Positions 25,121 to 34,692 are shown, counted from the stretch's first letter. The stretch is 64,000 nt of DNA from Proteiniclasticum aestuarii (GCF_017368455.1 NZ_JAFNJU010000003.1:1-64000), one strand, 5' to 3'. Translations and numbers: made by a program. Notes: generated by a model from the letters alone, not told the origin.

Positions 25121-25169
25121 TATAATAGCAGTAGATTATAAAGTATACATTATACATTATAATTTATAA
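25121..25169 (+). promoter_or_regulatory. Promoter and operator region of the sugar-acid operon
   Basis: TATAAT near 25121 with TTTGCG 17 bp upstream is a possible promoter. Directly downstream, TTATAAA (25136-25142) and TTTATAA (25163-25169) form an inverted repeat around TATACAT repeats, a plausible binding site for the GntR pair. Assignment is by position only. Confidence 0.45.
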
Positions 25170-25203
25170 GTTGATTAAAATGGGTAGACGGGAAGTGCAT
25201 GAA

Positions 25204-25860
25204 GTGAAAATATCAGGGTTGAAGGAATTTGTCTACCATGAGCTGAAGAAGAAGCTCATGAGTAGCAGTATCAGACAGGGTGAGCGGATCTGGGAAGAGG
25301 AGATCGCAAAGGAATTCGGCGTCAGCAGAACACCTGTGAGAGAAGCAATCAACAGGCTGATTGCGGAAGGGTTTGTGGAAAACAGGCCAAGAAAAGGAAT
25401 ATTCGCAGCGGAAATATCGAAAGAGGAGCTGCTGAAGATGCTGGATATCCGAATCGTTCTGGAAGAGCTGTCTGTTAGGATGTGCTGCTTTCTGATCAGT
25501 GATGAGGAAGTGGAAGAGCTGAAAAGCATCTATCAGGAGTTCAGTCTGAAGCTTAGAGGCGGAGATTACGGAAAGGCCAGTGAGCTGGACAGTAAACTTC
25601 ATAAGTTCATTGCTCAGGTATCCGATAACCAGAAGCTCATAGAATATATAGATGATATTCAGGATTTCTTCGCCTACACACGTACAGGCGTTGTGCACTG
25701 GACAGAGAAGAAAGTGGAAAGATCTCTGAAAGATCATTATGAACTGGTTGAAGCCATCTCCAGAAGAGATGAGGCGAAAGCCATGAAGTTCATACTTCAG
25801 GATATTGAAGCCATGAGAAAACTGCTCAGTTCCTATGAAGAACTGGCTGAAATAATTTAG
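25204..25860 (+). CDS. GntR/FadR-type regulator, copy 2, first gene of the catabolic operon
   Basis: The 218-residue product (from GTG 25204) has the same architecture as the upstream GntR copy: winged helix at about residues 26-50 (GERIWEEEIAKEFGVSRTPV) and an FCD domain from about 75. The two proteins are similar along their whole length, from the ISGLKEFVYHELKKKL start onward, so one arose by duplication. I chose the GTG because it matches the start of copy 1; an ATG at 25180 is possible. It ends 17 nt before an isomerase gene and heads the operon, so it is likely the local repressor. Confidence 0.9.
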   Translation: MKISGLKEFVYHELKKKLMSSSIRQGERIWEEEIAKEFGVSRTPVREAINRLIAEGFVENRPRKGIFAAEISKEELLKMLDIRIVLEELSVRMCCFLISDEEVEELKSIYQEFSLKLRGGDYGKASELDSKLHKFIAQVSDNQKLIEYIDDIQDFFAYTRTGVVHWTEKKVERSLKDHYELVEAISRRDEAKAMKFILQDIEAMRKLLSSYEELAEII

Positions 25861-25877
25861 GGATAGGAGAGAAAAGC

Positions 25878-26708
25878 ATGAGGTTATGTTATCAGGTGGC
25901 GACACCGGATGTGAAGATAGACGATTCCGTGACAGCGTATCAGGGACCTCTGGAGAAAAGCTTCAAGGATCTGTCGGCGCTGGGATATGACGGGGTAGAG
26001 CTTATGACGCTGAACCCGAAGGAGCTTGACTGGGAAGAGGTAAAGAGTCTTCTTGAGAAGTATCATCTCAAAGCCGCTCTGGTCTGCACGGGGGAGATCT
26101 TCGGCCAGCTGAAGCTCAGCTATACGGATCCGGATGCGGAAATCAGGAAAGAAGCCATCAGGCGCACAAAAGAAATCATCGATTTTGCAGGTTTTCTGGG
26201 TTCAGACATCAACATCGGAAGAATCAGAGGACAGTACAATAAGGTCTTATCCAGAAAGGAAACCTGGGACCTGGCGGTGGCCGCGTTCAAAGAGATCAGC
26301 ATCTATGCACAGGAGAAAAAGGTCAGAATCGCACTGGAGACTGTGACGATCATGCAGACCAATTTCATCAATACACTGGAAGAAGGACTTCAGATGGTGA
26401 AGGATGTGGATGAGGAAAACTTCAGACTCATGATGGATATCTTCCATCTGAATCTGGAAGAGAAAGACATCTACGATGCCATAAGAGCCTACAAGGACTA
26501 TAACATCCATGTGCATCTGGCGGATAACAACAGACGCTATCCAGGACACTGTGGTCTGGATTTTGAAAAAATCATCAGGACATTCAGAGAATGCGGGTAT
26601 GACGGAACCTACTCCACGGAGATCTTTCAGATTCCCGATCAGGAAGTGGCAGCCAGAGAGTCCATACGGCACCTGAGACCCATACTGAATGCCGTATATC
26701 AGAAATAG
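25878..26708 (+). CDS. Xylose isomerase-like TIM-barrel protein 1 (sugar isomerase/epimerase)
   Basis: The 276-residue protein belongs to the AP-endonuclease-2/sugar phosphate isomerase superfamily. Expected metal ligands are in ALETVT (near 153), MMDIFHLN (near 186), IHVHLADN (near 213) and YSTEIFQ (near 250). Family members include hydroxypyruvate isomerase, tagatose/psicose epimerases and 2-oxo-tetronate isomerase; this one differs clearly from the two other barrels in the operon. It lies between the GntR gene and the transketolase subunits. Exact reaction unknown. Confidence 0.83.
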   Translation: MRLCYQVATPDVKIDDSVTAYQGPLEKSFKDLSALGYDGVELMTLNPKELDWEEVKSLLEKYHLKAALVCTGEIFGQLKLSYTDPDAEIRKEAIRRTKEIIDFAGFLGSDINIGRIRGQYNKVLSRKETWDLAVAAFKEISIYAQEKKVRIALETVTIMQTNFINTLEEGLQMVKDVDEENFRLMMDIFHLNLEEKDIYDAIRAYKDYNIHVHLADNNRRYPGHCGLDFEKIIRTFRECGYDGTYSTEIFQIPDQEVAARESIRHLRPILNAVYQK

Positions 26709-26734
26709 AAGGAACAAAGGAGGAAAGAAAGGAA

Positions 26735-27562
26735 ATGACGGAAGAAAAAGTACTGGAACTGAAAGAACGGACCCTGAAGTTCAGAAATGATCTTGTGGAT
26801 ATTCTGCATCATATACAGACGGGACACCCAGGTGGTTCCCTATCTGCAGCGGAAATCATCACAACACTATACTTTGACAAGCTGAATATCGATCCGGAAA
26901 ATCCGAAGGCGGAGGGGAGAGACCGGTTCATCCTGTCGAAAGGACACGCCTGCCCCATGCTCTACATCAACATGGCGGAAAGAGGGTTCTTCCCCAAGGA
27001 GGATCTCATGACGCTGAGGCAGACCGACAGTCATCTGCAGGGACATCCCTGTGCGCATAAGACGCCTGGCGTTGAGCTTTCAGCAGGTCCTCTTGGACTT
27101 GGACTTGGTGCAGGTCTTGGCATGGCCCTTGGTGAAAGAATGAAGAAAAGTGATGCCTATACCTATGTGCTCCTGGGAGACGGAGAGGTTCAGGAGGGTG
27201 GAATATGGGAAGCGGCCATGGCAGCTTCCAAATACAAGACCAATCGCCTCATCGCGATTCTGGATAACAATGGTGTCCAGCTGGATGGTACCTTGGAAGA
27301 GATTATGACCATCGGAGACATCGGTTCGAAATTCGAATCCTTCGGCTGGAATGTGATCCGCTGTGACGGACATGACATCGCCTCCTTCTCCAATGCGGTG
27401 GATGAAGCAAAGATGTCGGAAGAAAGACCCAGCATCATCATCGCAGAAACCGTAAAAGGAAAAGGCGTCTCCTTTATGGAAGGAAAGAACATCTGGCATG
27501 GCAAGCCCATCGGACCAGAGGAATACAAGAAAGCGAAAATGGAACTGGGAGGGCAGAATTAA
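26735..27562 (+). CDS. Transketolase, N-terminal subunit
   Basis: The 275-residue protein carries the thiamine-diphosphate binding half of a split transketolase: HIQTGHPGGSLSAAE (near 29-43), GHACPML, LGLGAGLGMALG, and the metal/TPP motif GDGEVQEGGIWEAAM...NNGVQLDG (near 150-188). Together with the next gene it would transfer two-carbon ketol groups between sugar phosphates or use hydroxypyruvate as donor. A GGAGG site precedes the ATG, and the stop overlaps the next start by one base, indicating strict coexpression of the two halves. Confidence 0.94.
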   Translation: MTEEKVLELKERTLKFRNDLVDILHHIQTGHPGGSLSAAEIITTLYFDKLNIDPENPKAEGRDRFILSKGHACPMLYINMAERGFFPKEDLMTLRQTDSHLQGHPCAHKTPGVELSAGPLGLGLGAGLGMALGERMKKSDAYTYVLLGDGEVQEGGIWEAAMAASKYKTNRLIAILDNNGVQLDGTLEEIMTIGDIGSKFESFGWNVIRCDGHDIASFSNAVDEAKMSEERPSIIIAETVKGKGVSFMEGKNIWHGKPIGPEEYKKAKMELGGQN

Positions 27563-28503
27563 TGGGAAAGATGATCGCAATACGTGATGCTTATGGTGAA
27601 GCCCTGCAGGACCTTGGCAGAAGAAATGAGAAGATCGTGGTACTGGAAGCGGATGTAGGGGGGTCCACCAAGAGCATTCTTTTCGGAAAGGAATTTCCTG
27701 ATAGATACTTCAATGTGGGCATCAGCGAATTCAATATGGTTTCCATGTCCACAGGATTTGCAACCCAGGGGTTCACTCCTTTTGTGAATACATTTGCAGT
27801 ATTCATGACCACCCGCGGGATCGATCCCATCCAGACACTCATCGCCTATGATTCCATGAACGTGAAGCTGTGTGGAACCTATGCAGGACTATCTGACTCC
27901 TATGATGGTGCAAGTCATCAGGCCATCACCGACATGGCCTTCATACGATCCATACCGAACATGACCATCGTCTCTGTCAGTGATGCTGTGGAAACGAAGA
28001 AAGCGGTGGAAGCCATTTCCGAGTTTGACGGTCCAGTGTATCTGAGACTGAGTAGAGCAGCAGCGCCTGTATATTTTGATGAGTCCTATGATTTCAGGAT
28101 CGGTCAGGGTGTAGAGGTGAGAGATGGAGAAGATGTGACACTCATCGCCACAGGAACCATACTGCACAATACTCTGAAAGCGGCAGAGCTTCTAAAAGAA
28201 GAAGGCATCAGCGCAAAGGTGCTGAATATTCATACGGTGAAACCCATCGATGAGAAGATCCTCATCGATGCAGCGGAACAGACCGGTGCAGTGGTGACCG
28301 TGGAGGAACACAGCATCTATGGAGGTCTCGGCAGTGCCGTTGCGGAAGTGCTATCTGCAAAATGTCCAACACCCATGGAGTTTGTCGGGGCAACAGAGTT
28401 TGCGGAGTCCGGTGATTATGACGAGCTTCTTGAAAAATACGGATTCAGTCCCGAAGCCATCCGGGATAAGGCCAAGGAAGCCATAGCAAAGAAAAAAATA
28501 TAG
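27562..28503 (+). CDS. Transketolase, C-terminal subunit
   Basis: The 313-residue protein holds the pyrimidine-binding and C-terminal domains of transketolase. The catalytic glutamate lies in NVGISEFNMVSMSTG (near 52-66); GLSDSYDGASHQAITDMAF (near 110-128) is the usual substrate-channel segment. In metabolic clusters for branched sugars (for example apulose-4-phosphate transketolase) such split enzymes serve a dedicated pathway rather than the pentose cycle. The pairing with isomerases, glycerate kinase and a transporter here suggests the same. Confidence 0.94.
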   Translation: MGKMIAIRDAYGEALQDLGRRNEKIVVLEADVGGSTKSILFGKEFPDRYFNVGISEFNMVSMSTGFATQGFTPFVNTFAVFMTTRGIDPIQTLIAYDSMNVKLCGTYAGLSDSYDGASHQAITDMAFIRSIPNMTIVSVSDAVETKKAVEAISEFDGPVYLRLSRAAAPVYFDESYDFRIGQGVEVRDGEDVTLIATGTILHNTLKAAELLKEEGISAKVLNIHTVKPIDEKILIDAAEQTGAVVTVEEHSIYGGLGSAVAEVLSAKCPTPMEFVGATEFAESGDYDELLEKYGFSPEAIRDKAKEAIAKKKI

Positions 28504-28551
28504 TTTAAAATGTGAAAAAAGTTACGGGAAGAAAGAAAGCGAGGACAAGAT

Positions 28552-29448
28552 ATGAGAGAATCTATACATAAATATTTCCAGATCGGAACCATCCAGTTCA
28601 TGAGCTATGCAGGTCTGGATGTGCTGGAAAGCATAAAGACCATAGCGAAGGATGATTTCTTCGATGCTGTGGAAATCGGACAGATCAAAGACGATGCAGT
28701 AAGAGAAGAGGTAAAGAAAGTTCTAAGACAGTCCCATCTCAAGGTATGCTACGGAGCACAGCCAAGAATCCTTGGACCCAAGCTGAATCCCAATGCCATC
28801 GAGGAAGAGGAAAGAAAGAAAGCGGAAGCTACGCTCATGGAAGCGCTGGATGAAGCAAAGGAACTTGGTGCTACAGCCATAGCTTTCCTTTCAGGAAAAT
28901 GGGAGAAGGAAACGAAGGATGAAGCCTATGCACAGCTTCTGAAAACCACAAGAGCAGTGTGCGACTATGCAAAGACACTGGATATGAATGTGAACCTGGA
29001 AGTATTTGATTTCGACATGGACAAAGCGGCCCTCATCGGACCAGCTCCCTATGCGGCGAAGTTTGCCCAGGATATGAGAACAACCCATGGCAACTTCGGA
29101 CTGATGGTGGATCTTTCCCACTTCCCCACCACCTATGAAACGTCAAAGTTCGTCATTCAGACACTGAGACCTTACATCAGTCATTTCCATATCGGAAATG
29201 CCGTGGTGAAGGAAGGCGCTGAGGCTTATGGAGACCAGCACCCAAGATTCGGATTCCCGGACAGTGCAAACGATGTGGAAGAACTGGTTGATTTCCTGAC
29301 CGTACTGAAGGAAGAAGGCTTCTTCAATGCGAAGAACCCCTATGTGCTATCCTTTGAAGTCAAGCCCTGGAAAGACGAAGATCCTGCCATCATCATGGCG
29401 AACACCAAGCGCGTACTGAGACGTGCCTGGGCACTGGTTGAAGAGTAG
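28552..29448 (+). CDS. TIM-barrel sugar isomerase/epimerase 2
   Basis: The 298-residue protein is paralogous to the barrel encoded at 35863-36774. Shared motifs include LEVFDFDMDKAALIGPA (near 146-162), LMVDLSHFPTTYE (near 184-196), HFHIGNAVV (near 216) and the closing DQHPRFGFPDSANDVEEL and SFEVKPW, which supply the expected metal ligands Glu, His, His and Glu. GAGGA precedes the ATG by 7 nt. The pair probably act on related intermediates or epimers of the transported acid. Reaction not identifiable. Confidence 0.8.
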   Translation: MRESIHKYFQIGTIQFMSYAGLDVLESIKTIAKDDFFDAVEIGQIKDDAVREEVKKVLRQSHLKVCYGAQPRILGPKLNPNAIEEEERKKAEATLMEALDEAKELGATAIAFLSGKWEKETKDEAYAQLLKTTRAVCDYAKTLDMNVNLEVFDFDMDKAALIGPAPYAAKFAQDMRTTHGNFGLMVDLSHFPTTYETSKFVIQTLRPYISHFHIGNAVVKEGAEAYGDQHPRFGFPDSANDVEELVDFLTVLKEEGFFNAKNPYVLSFEVKPWKDEDPAIIMANTKRVLRRAWALVEE

Positions 29449-29466
29449 AAATAGGAGGAAATTGAA

Positions 29467-30426
29467 TTGAAGATTGTAGTATTAGACGGATATACAGAAA
29501 ATCCGGGAGACCTGTCCTGGGACGAACTGGCTAAGTTCGGTGAGCTTACCGTATATGACAGAACAAAAGCGGAAGATGTGGTGGCAAGAATCGGGGATGC
29601 GGAAGTGGTCTACACAAACAAGACCCCCATCACCAGAGAGACCCTTGATGCCTGCCCCAATGTGAAATTCATCAGCGTACTGGCCACAGGGTACAATGTG
29701 ATCGATGTGGATGCTGCCAGAGAAAGAGGCATTCCTGTGACGAATATTCCAACTTATGGAACAGATGCTGTTTCACAGTTTGCCATCGCGCTGCTCCTTG
29801 AGATGTGCCACCACGTAGGGGAACATTCAGAAGCCGTGAAAAACGGTGAATGGACCAACAATGAAGACTGGACCTTCTGGAAGCATCCGCTCATAGAACT
29901 TGCAGGCAAGACCATGGGCATCATCGGATTCGGCAGAATCGGACAGGGTACCGGCAGAATCGCCCAGGCACTGGGCATGAAGGTTGTGGCCTACGATGCG
30001 TATAAAAGACCAGAGCTTGTAACAGATACCTGCAGATATGTGGAGCTTGATGAGCTTTTCAGCGAATCTGATTTCATCTCTCTGCACTGTCCACTATTCA
30101 AGGAAACAGAAGGAATCATCAATAAAGACAACATCGCAAAAATGAAAGATGGGGTCAAGATCATCAACACCAGCAGAGGACCTCTGATTGTGGAAGAAGA
30201 TCTTAAAGATGCGCTGAACAGCGGCAAGGTAAGCGGAGCTGGTGTGGATGTGGTTTCAACAGAACCGATCAAGGCTGATAATCCCCTCCTTCAGGCGAAG
30301 AACATCTACATCACTCCACATATCGCATGGGCACCAAAGGAATCCAGACAGAGACTCATGGACATCGCCGTGGACAATCTGAGAGCATATGCTGAAGGTT
30401 CACCGATCAATGTGGTCAATCTCTAA
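29467..30426 (+). CDS. D-2-hydroxyacid dehydrogenase (glycerate/hydroxypyruvate type)
   Basis: The 319-residue NAD(P)-dependent enzyme has the GFGRIGQGTG nucleotide loop (near 158-167), the catalytic Arg in NTSRGPLI (near 235), Glu in STEPIKADNPLL (near 261) and His in TPHIAWAP (near 283). The GYNVIDVDAARERGIPVTN and DWTFWKHPLIEL segments resemble glycerate dehydrogenase HprA. With the glycerate kinase downstream, it probably interconverts hydroxypyruvate and D-glycerate. It starts at TTG 29467, 8 nt after AGGAGG; no ATG fits. Confidence 0.9.
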   Translation: MKIVVLDGYTENPGDLSWDELAKFGELTVYDRTKAEDVVARIGDAEVVYTNKTPITRETLDACPNVKFISVLATGYNVIDVDAARERGIPVTNIPTYGTDAVSQFAIALLLEMCHHVGEHSEAVKNGEWTNNEDWTFWKHPLIELAGKTMGIIGFGRIGQGTGRIAQALGMKVVAYDAYKRPELVTDTCRYVELDELFSESDFISLHCPLFKETEGIINKDNIAKMKDGVKIINTSRGPLIVEEDLKDALNSGKVSGAGVDVVSTEPIKADNPLLQAKNIYITPHIAWAPKESRQRLMDIAVDNLRAYAEGSPINVVNL

Positions 30427-30470
30427 AAATACACCGGAAAACCTGAAGGATGAAGGAGAGTGATGATAAG

Positions 30471-31601
30471 ATGAAAATTGTGGTGGCAGTGGATTCCTTC
30501 AAAGGAAGCCTGACTTCTCTGGAAGCCGGGGAAGCCATAAAAGAAGGAATCCTCAAAGCGGGAGCTCATGAAGTCATCGTCAAGCCTCTGGCAGACGGAG
30601 GAGAAGGAACCACGGAAGCATTCGTGACGGGATATGGAGGAGAGTTCATCAGGATTCCTGTCCAGGGTCCTTTAGGGAAAGAAGTGCATGCTGCATACGG
30701 GTACCTCAGGAAGGAGAAGATGGCCATCATGGAGATGGCATCCTCCTCGGGCATCACCCTGATCAGAGAAGAGGAAAAGAATCCGATGAAGACCAGTACA
30801 TTCGGTTTTGGAGAAATGATCATCGATGCCTTGGAAAAAGGATGCAGAAGGTTTCTTCTGGGCATCGGCGGAAGCGCCACCAATGACGGTGGCATCGGGA
30901 TGCTCACGGCTCTTGGATTCGCCTTTCTGGACCAGGACGGAGAACGGGTTTCTCCCGATGGAGAAGGTCTTGCGAGAATCAGAAGCGTAAGCACGGAACA
31001 TGTCCATCCACTGCTTTCAAAGGCATCCTTCCAGGTGGCCTGTGATGTGAACAATCCACTCCTGGGACCCAATGGAGCGACATCCATATACGGACCTCAG
31101 AAAGGTGTCACAGAGCACACGAAGCCTCTTCTGGAAGAGGGGATGAGAAACTATGCGGATGTGACAGCACAAACCATCGGCAAGGACTTCAGGAATCATC
31201 CGGGGGCAGGAGCTGCCGGAGGGCTCGGATTCGCGCTTCTTGGCTATCTTCAAGCGGAACTCAAGGAAGGCATCACCCTGGTCCTGGAAGCCATAGGCCT
31301 TAATGAAGACCTTCAGGATGCAGATCTTGTCTTCACAGGTGAAGGCAGAATCGATGCCCAGAGCGCCATGGGAAAAGCGCCTGGTGGGGTAGCGCAGCTT
31401 GCGGGAAAATACGGAGTCAAGGTCATCGCCTTGGGAGGAAGCGTATCCCGGGATGTGGATACCTTAAACAGTATGGGCATCCATGCCTGCTTCTCCATCC
31501 TCAATGAAATCGTTTCCCTGGAGGAGGCGATGGATAAGGAAGTGGCAAGGAAGAACCTGATCCAGACAGCGCAGCAGATCATGAGACTATTGGATCAATA
31601 A
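30471..31601 (+). CDS. glxK: Glycerate 2-kinase (GarK/GlxK family)
   Basis: The 376-residue protein matches GarK-type glycerate kinases from end to end: VAVDSFKGSLTSLEAGEAI (near 5-23), PLADGGEGTTEAF (near 46), GIGGSATNDGGIGML (near 131-145), ACDVNNPLLGPNGA (near 190), PGAGAAGGLGFAL (near 243) and FTGEGRIDAQSAMGKAP (near 289-305). It phosphorylates D-glycerate at C2, so the pathway would enter glycolysis as 2-phosphoglycerate. I start at ATG 30471 (MKIVVAVDS) with AAGGAGAG upstream; an ATG at 30450 is possible. Confidence 0.94.
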   Translation: MKIVVAVDSFKGSLTSLEAGEAIKEGILKAGAHEVIVKPLADGGEGTTEAFVTGYGGEFIRIPVQGPLGKEVHAAYGYLRKEKMAIMEMASSSGITLIREEEKNPMKTSTFGFGEMIIDALEKGCRRFLLGIGGSATNDGGIGMLTALGFAFLDQDGERVSPDGEGLARIRSVSTEHVHPLLSKASFQVACDVNNPLLGPNGATSIYGPQKGVTEHTKPLLEEGMRNYADVTAQTIGKDFRNHPGAGAAGGLGFALLGYLQAELKEGITLVLEAIGLNEDLQDADLVFTGEGRIDAQSAMGKAPGGVAQLAGKYGVKVIALGGSVSRDVDTLNSMGIHACFSILNEIVSLEEAMDKEVARKNLIQTAQQIMRLLDQ

Positions 31602-31624
31602 ATCAGAAGTTCGGGGGAAAACAG

Positions 31625-32071
31625 ATGTTAAAATCAAATACCAAAAAAATCATACCGTTACTTTTCATAGCCTTAGGTGCACTCTTTGCACTGGTTGGTT
31701 TCTTCCAGCTCGGATTCTGGGTCGATGGTCCAGGTCCAGGGTTCTTTCCATCCATCATGGCCATTGTCATGATCCTTGCAGGCATCGCATCTTTTGTTCT
31801 TTCCTTGAAAGAAGAAGGAGAGGCGAAATACTTCAAAGATGAATTCATGGTGATTCTTGGAGGGGTCGGACTTTTCGCAGGAACCTTCATCATCGGACTT
31901 GTTCCGACAATCATTGTGTATCTACTCATCTGGCTGAGAGTGTTTGAGAAAATCAGCTGGAAAATGACAGCCGTCATCATGGGCATCGCACTTTTCATTA
32001 CCATCGGCGTATTCGGCATGTGGCTCGGGATTCAGTTTCCTCTGGGACTGCTGGAATATGTCGTAGGATAG
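31625..32071 (+). CDS. tctB: Tripartite tricarboxylate transporter, small membrane subunit TctB
   Basis: The 148-residue protein has four hydrophobic helices (about 10-30, 45-62, 78-108, 117-147) and the TctB feature GPGPGFFPSIMAIVMILAG near 36-54. TctB is the small partner of TctA in secondary carriers that depend on a binding protein. GGGGGAAAA precedes the ATG. The gene order B-A-C differs from the common C-B-A. Confidence 0.9.
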   Translation: MLKSNTKKIIPLLFIALGALFALVGFFQLGFWVDGPGPGFFPSIMAIVMILAGIASFVLSLKEEGEAKYFKDEFMVILGGVGLFAGTFIIGLVPTIIVYLLIWLRVFEKISWKMTAVIMGIALFITIGVFGMWLGIQFPLGLLEYVVG

Positions 32072-32083
32072 GGGGGAAAATAA

Positions 32084-33625
32084 GTGGAAAATATCGAATT
32101 ACTTCTTAATGGATTTCTTGTGGCACTTTCCCCTTTGAACATCGGTGCAGCACTTCTGGGTGCAGTACTGGGACTCATTGTCGGAGCCATGCCTGGAATC
32201 GGATCTCTTGCCGGGGTGGCACTGCTTCTGCCTCTGACCTATAAGTTCAATCCGACGACAGCCATCATCATGTTGGGTGCACTGTACTATTCCAATATGT
32301 ACGGAGGAAGCTTCAGTGCCATCCTTCTGAATATACCCGGAGATTCTCCGGCAGTCATGACGGCTCTTGACGGATATCCCATGGCCAAGAAAAAGAAGCG
32401 GCCGGGACAGGCCCTCTTCACAGCCAACATGGCCTCCTTCATCGGAGGAACCATCGGCATGATCATCCTGACCTTCGCGGGTCCTGCCCTTGCGGATCTC
32501 GGTCTGAAATTCGGACCATCTGAGATGACGGCCATTCTACTCATCGCCATGACCTCCATCAGCTGGCTGGTGGGAGAGAACCCCATAAAGGGAATTCTCA
32601 TCACCATGCTGGGGATCCTCATTGCCAGCATCGGTATGGATACCCTTTCCGGAGCACCGAGATATGACTTCAACAATATGTATCTCCTCGGTGGAATACC
32701 ATTTACACCATTTGTCATCGGTACCGTCGGATTCTCCCAGGTCATCAGTCTGGTCAATGAAAGACATAAGATGCCGGACAAGAATCTGGATACCAAGCTT
32801 TCCATAAAAGGAAGCTGGCTCACGAAGCATGATTTCAGAAGACTACTGCCGCCTGCACTGCGCTCCGGCTTTTTAGGAACCTTTGTGGGGGTCCTGCCGG
32901 GAGCGGGTGCTACCACCGGATCCTTCATGGGCTATGCCATGCAGAAGAAGTTCAAGAACGAAGAACCTCTAGGAACAGGTGCCATAGAAGGCATCGCGGC
33001 CTGCGAAGCGGCGAACAACGCAGCGGCGGCTGGAGCCTTTGCGCCACTGCTGGCACTGGGCATACCTGGTTCCGGTACTGGAGCAGTTCTACTTGGCGGC
33101 CTCATGATGTGGGGATTAAGTCCAGGACCACTGCTGTTTCAGAATGAACCGGAATTCGCATGGGGACTGATCTCATCGCTCTTCCTGTCGAACTTCATCA
33201 CACTGGGTATTGCAATTCTCATCATTCCGTTTCTGACGAAGATCATCGCCGTACCGACCAAATACATGATTCCCATCATCACAGTTGTGTGTGTTGTGGG
33301 ATCCTACAGTACCACTTATTCCATGTATGGTGTCTTCGTCATGCTGGTCTCAGGAATATTCAGTTACTTCCTGCAGAAGAACAGTTACCCTGTAGCACCG
33401 ATGCTTCTGTCCTTTGTCCTTGCACCGCTGCTGGAATCGAATATGAGAAAAGCGTTCATCATCTCAGGAGGAAGCCTGAATATCTTCTTCACACGACCCA
33501 TTACGCTCTTCCTGATGATCATATTCCTTTCACTGATCATCGTACCCATCGTGAGAAGCATCTTCAAAAAGTCTGAAGCGCACAAGGGAAAAGAGGATCA
33601 GACAGATAAAAAAGATATAATTTAA
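32084..33625 (+). CDS. tctA: Tripartite tricarboxylate transporter, large membrane subunit TctA
   Basis: The 513-residue carrier has about 11-12 membrane segments and the TctA signatures GAMPGIGSLAGVALLLPLT (near 28-46), ALYYSNMYGGSFSAILLNIPG (near 66-86), VLPGAGATTGSF (near 271) and CEAANNAAAAGAFAPLLALGIPGS (near 307-330). It starts at GTG 32084, after GGGGGG. TctA uses the ion gradient to import carboxylates delivered by TctC. The cargo is probably the acid that the flanking enzymes degrade. Confidence 0.95.
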   Translation: MENIELLLNGFLVALSPLNIGAALLGAVLGLIVGAMPGIGSLAGVALLLPLTYKFNPTTAIIMLGALYYSNMYGGSFSAILLNIPGDSPAVMTALDGYPMAKKKKRPGQALFTANMASFIGGTIGMIILTFAGPALADLGLKFGPSEMTAILLIAMTSISWLVGENPIKGILITMLGILIASIGMDTLSGAPRYDFNNMYLLGGIPFTPFVIGTVGFSQVISLVNERHKMPDKNLDTKLSIKGSWLTKHDFRRLLPPALRSGFLGTFVGVLPGAGATTGSFMGYAMQKKFKNEEPLGTGAIEGIAACEAANNAAAAGAFAPLLALGIPGSGTGAVLLGGLMMWGLSPGPLLFQNEPEFAWGLISSLFLSNFITLGIAILIIPFLTKIIAVPTKYMIPIITVVCVVGSYSTTYSMYGVFVMLVSGIFSYFLQKNSYPVAPMLLSFVLAPLLESNMRKAFIISGGSLNIFFTRPITLFLMIIFLSLIIVPIVRSIFKKSEAHKGKEDQTDKKDII

Positions 33626-33658
33626 CATTATATAAATCAAAATTTTAGGGGGAAAACA

Positions 33659-34642
33659 ATGAAAAAGAAACTAATCGCATTACTTACTGGGGCACTTGTA
33701 TTATCTACTGTACTTGCTGGGTGTGGAGCAAAAGAGGATGCAGGCACATACTCACCTGCATCAAATGTGACATGGATTGTTACAAGCAGCCCAGGTGGCG
33801 GAAGTGACATCTTTACAAGAATGATCAGTGACATCATGACAACGGAGAAAATCACGGAGTCCACATTCGTTGTAACCAACAAGACAGATGGTGGTGGAGA
33901 AATCGGTCGTAATGAAGTTGCGAACCTGAAGGGCGATAAAGCCAATAATACTCTGCTTACCTTCAACAGTGGTGACCTGATGCCAATGGTTCAGAACACC
34001 AAGAACCGTGCAGAAAACTTCAAGATCATAGGCATCATGGCTGTGGACAAACAGCTGATCTTCAAAGGCGAACATACTAAGTATGAGACTTTTGCTGATG
34101 CAATCGAGGCTGCAAAGAATGGAGAAAGCGTTGTAATCGGCGGTTCCAAGGGAGACGACATCGCAACCTATGAAGCCATGGTGGAAGAAATCGGCGTATC
34201 ACAGGACAACATGAAGTTCATCACCCATGATTCCACAGGTGATGCCATCACAGCAGCTCTTGGTGGACACGTGGAGTTCGTACTGTCAAAGCCTGCAGCC
34301 GCAACACAGTATGTGGAAGCCGGATCTCTGATTCCAGTACTGGCTCTTGCCAATGAAAGATACACAGGCAACCTGGAATCCGCACCTACACTCAGCGAAA
34401 TCGGCGACTATGAGAATGTCGAGATTCCTGTATGGCGTGGCGTGGCAGCACCTGCTGAAATGAGTGATGCTGCAGTCGCTTACTGGACTGAAGCTCTTGA
34501 AAAGGTATCCGGAACTGACATGTGGGCAAACGACTACATCGACAAGAACAAACTTGTACCGGATTTCAAGAACAGCGCTGATGCGACAACTTATGTAATG
34601 CAGTATCAGAAAGACTTTATGGCTGCCAACGGCATCAAGTAA
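33659..34642 (+). CDS. tctC: Tripartite tricarboxylate transporter, binding lipoprotein TctC
   Basis: The 327-residue protein starts with a lipoprotein signal (MKKKLIALL... LAGCG, mature Cys at residue 22), then a Bug/TctC fold: VTWIVTSSPGGGSDIFTRM (near 37-55), TDGGGEIGRNEVANLKGD (near 79), and a FITHDSTGDAITAALGGHVEF loop (near 188-208). It would capture the substrate outside the membrane for TctAB. GGGGG precedes the ATG. A hairpin after the stop could protect this part of the message, as binding proteins are often made in excess. Confidence 0.93.
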   Translation: MKKKLIALLTGALVLSTVLAGCGAKEDAGTYSPASNVTWIVTSSPGGGSDIFTRMISDIMTTEKITESTFVVTNKTDGGGEIGRNEVANLKGDKANNTLLTFNSGDLMPMVQNTKNRAENFKIIGIMAVDKQLIFKGEHTKYETFADAIEAAKNGESVVIGGSKGDDIATYEAMVEEIGVSQDNMKFITHDSTGDAITAALGGHVEFVLSKPAAATQYVEAGSLIPVLALANERYTGNLESAPTLSEIGDYENVEIPVWRGVAAPAEMSDAAVAYWTEALEKVSGTDMWANDYIDKNKLVPDFKNSADATTYVMQYQKDFMAANGIK

Positions 34643-34661
34643 ATTTAAGAAGATCAGAGAA

Positions 34662-34692
34662 TGAGATAGGTGAATGAAGATTTACCTATCTT
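34662..34692 (+). other. Intercistronic hairpin between tctC and the pdxA-like gene
   Basis: AGATAGGT and ACCTATCT form an 8-bp stem with extra A-T pairs around GAATGAAGATTT. There is no T run, so mRNA stabilisation or partial attenuation is more likely than full termination. Confidence 0.5.
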
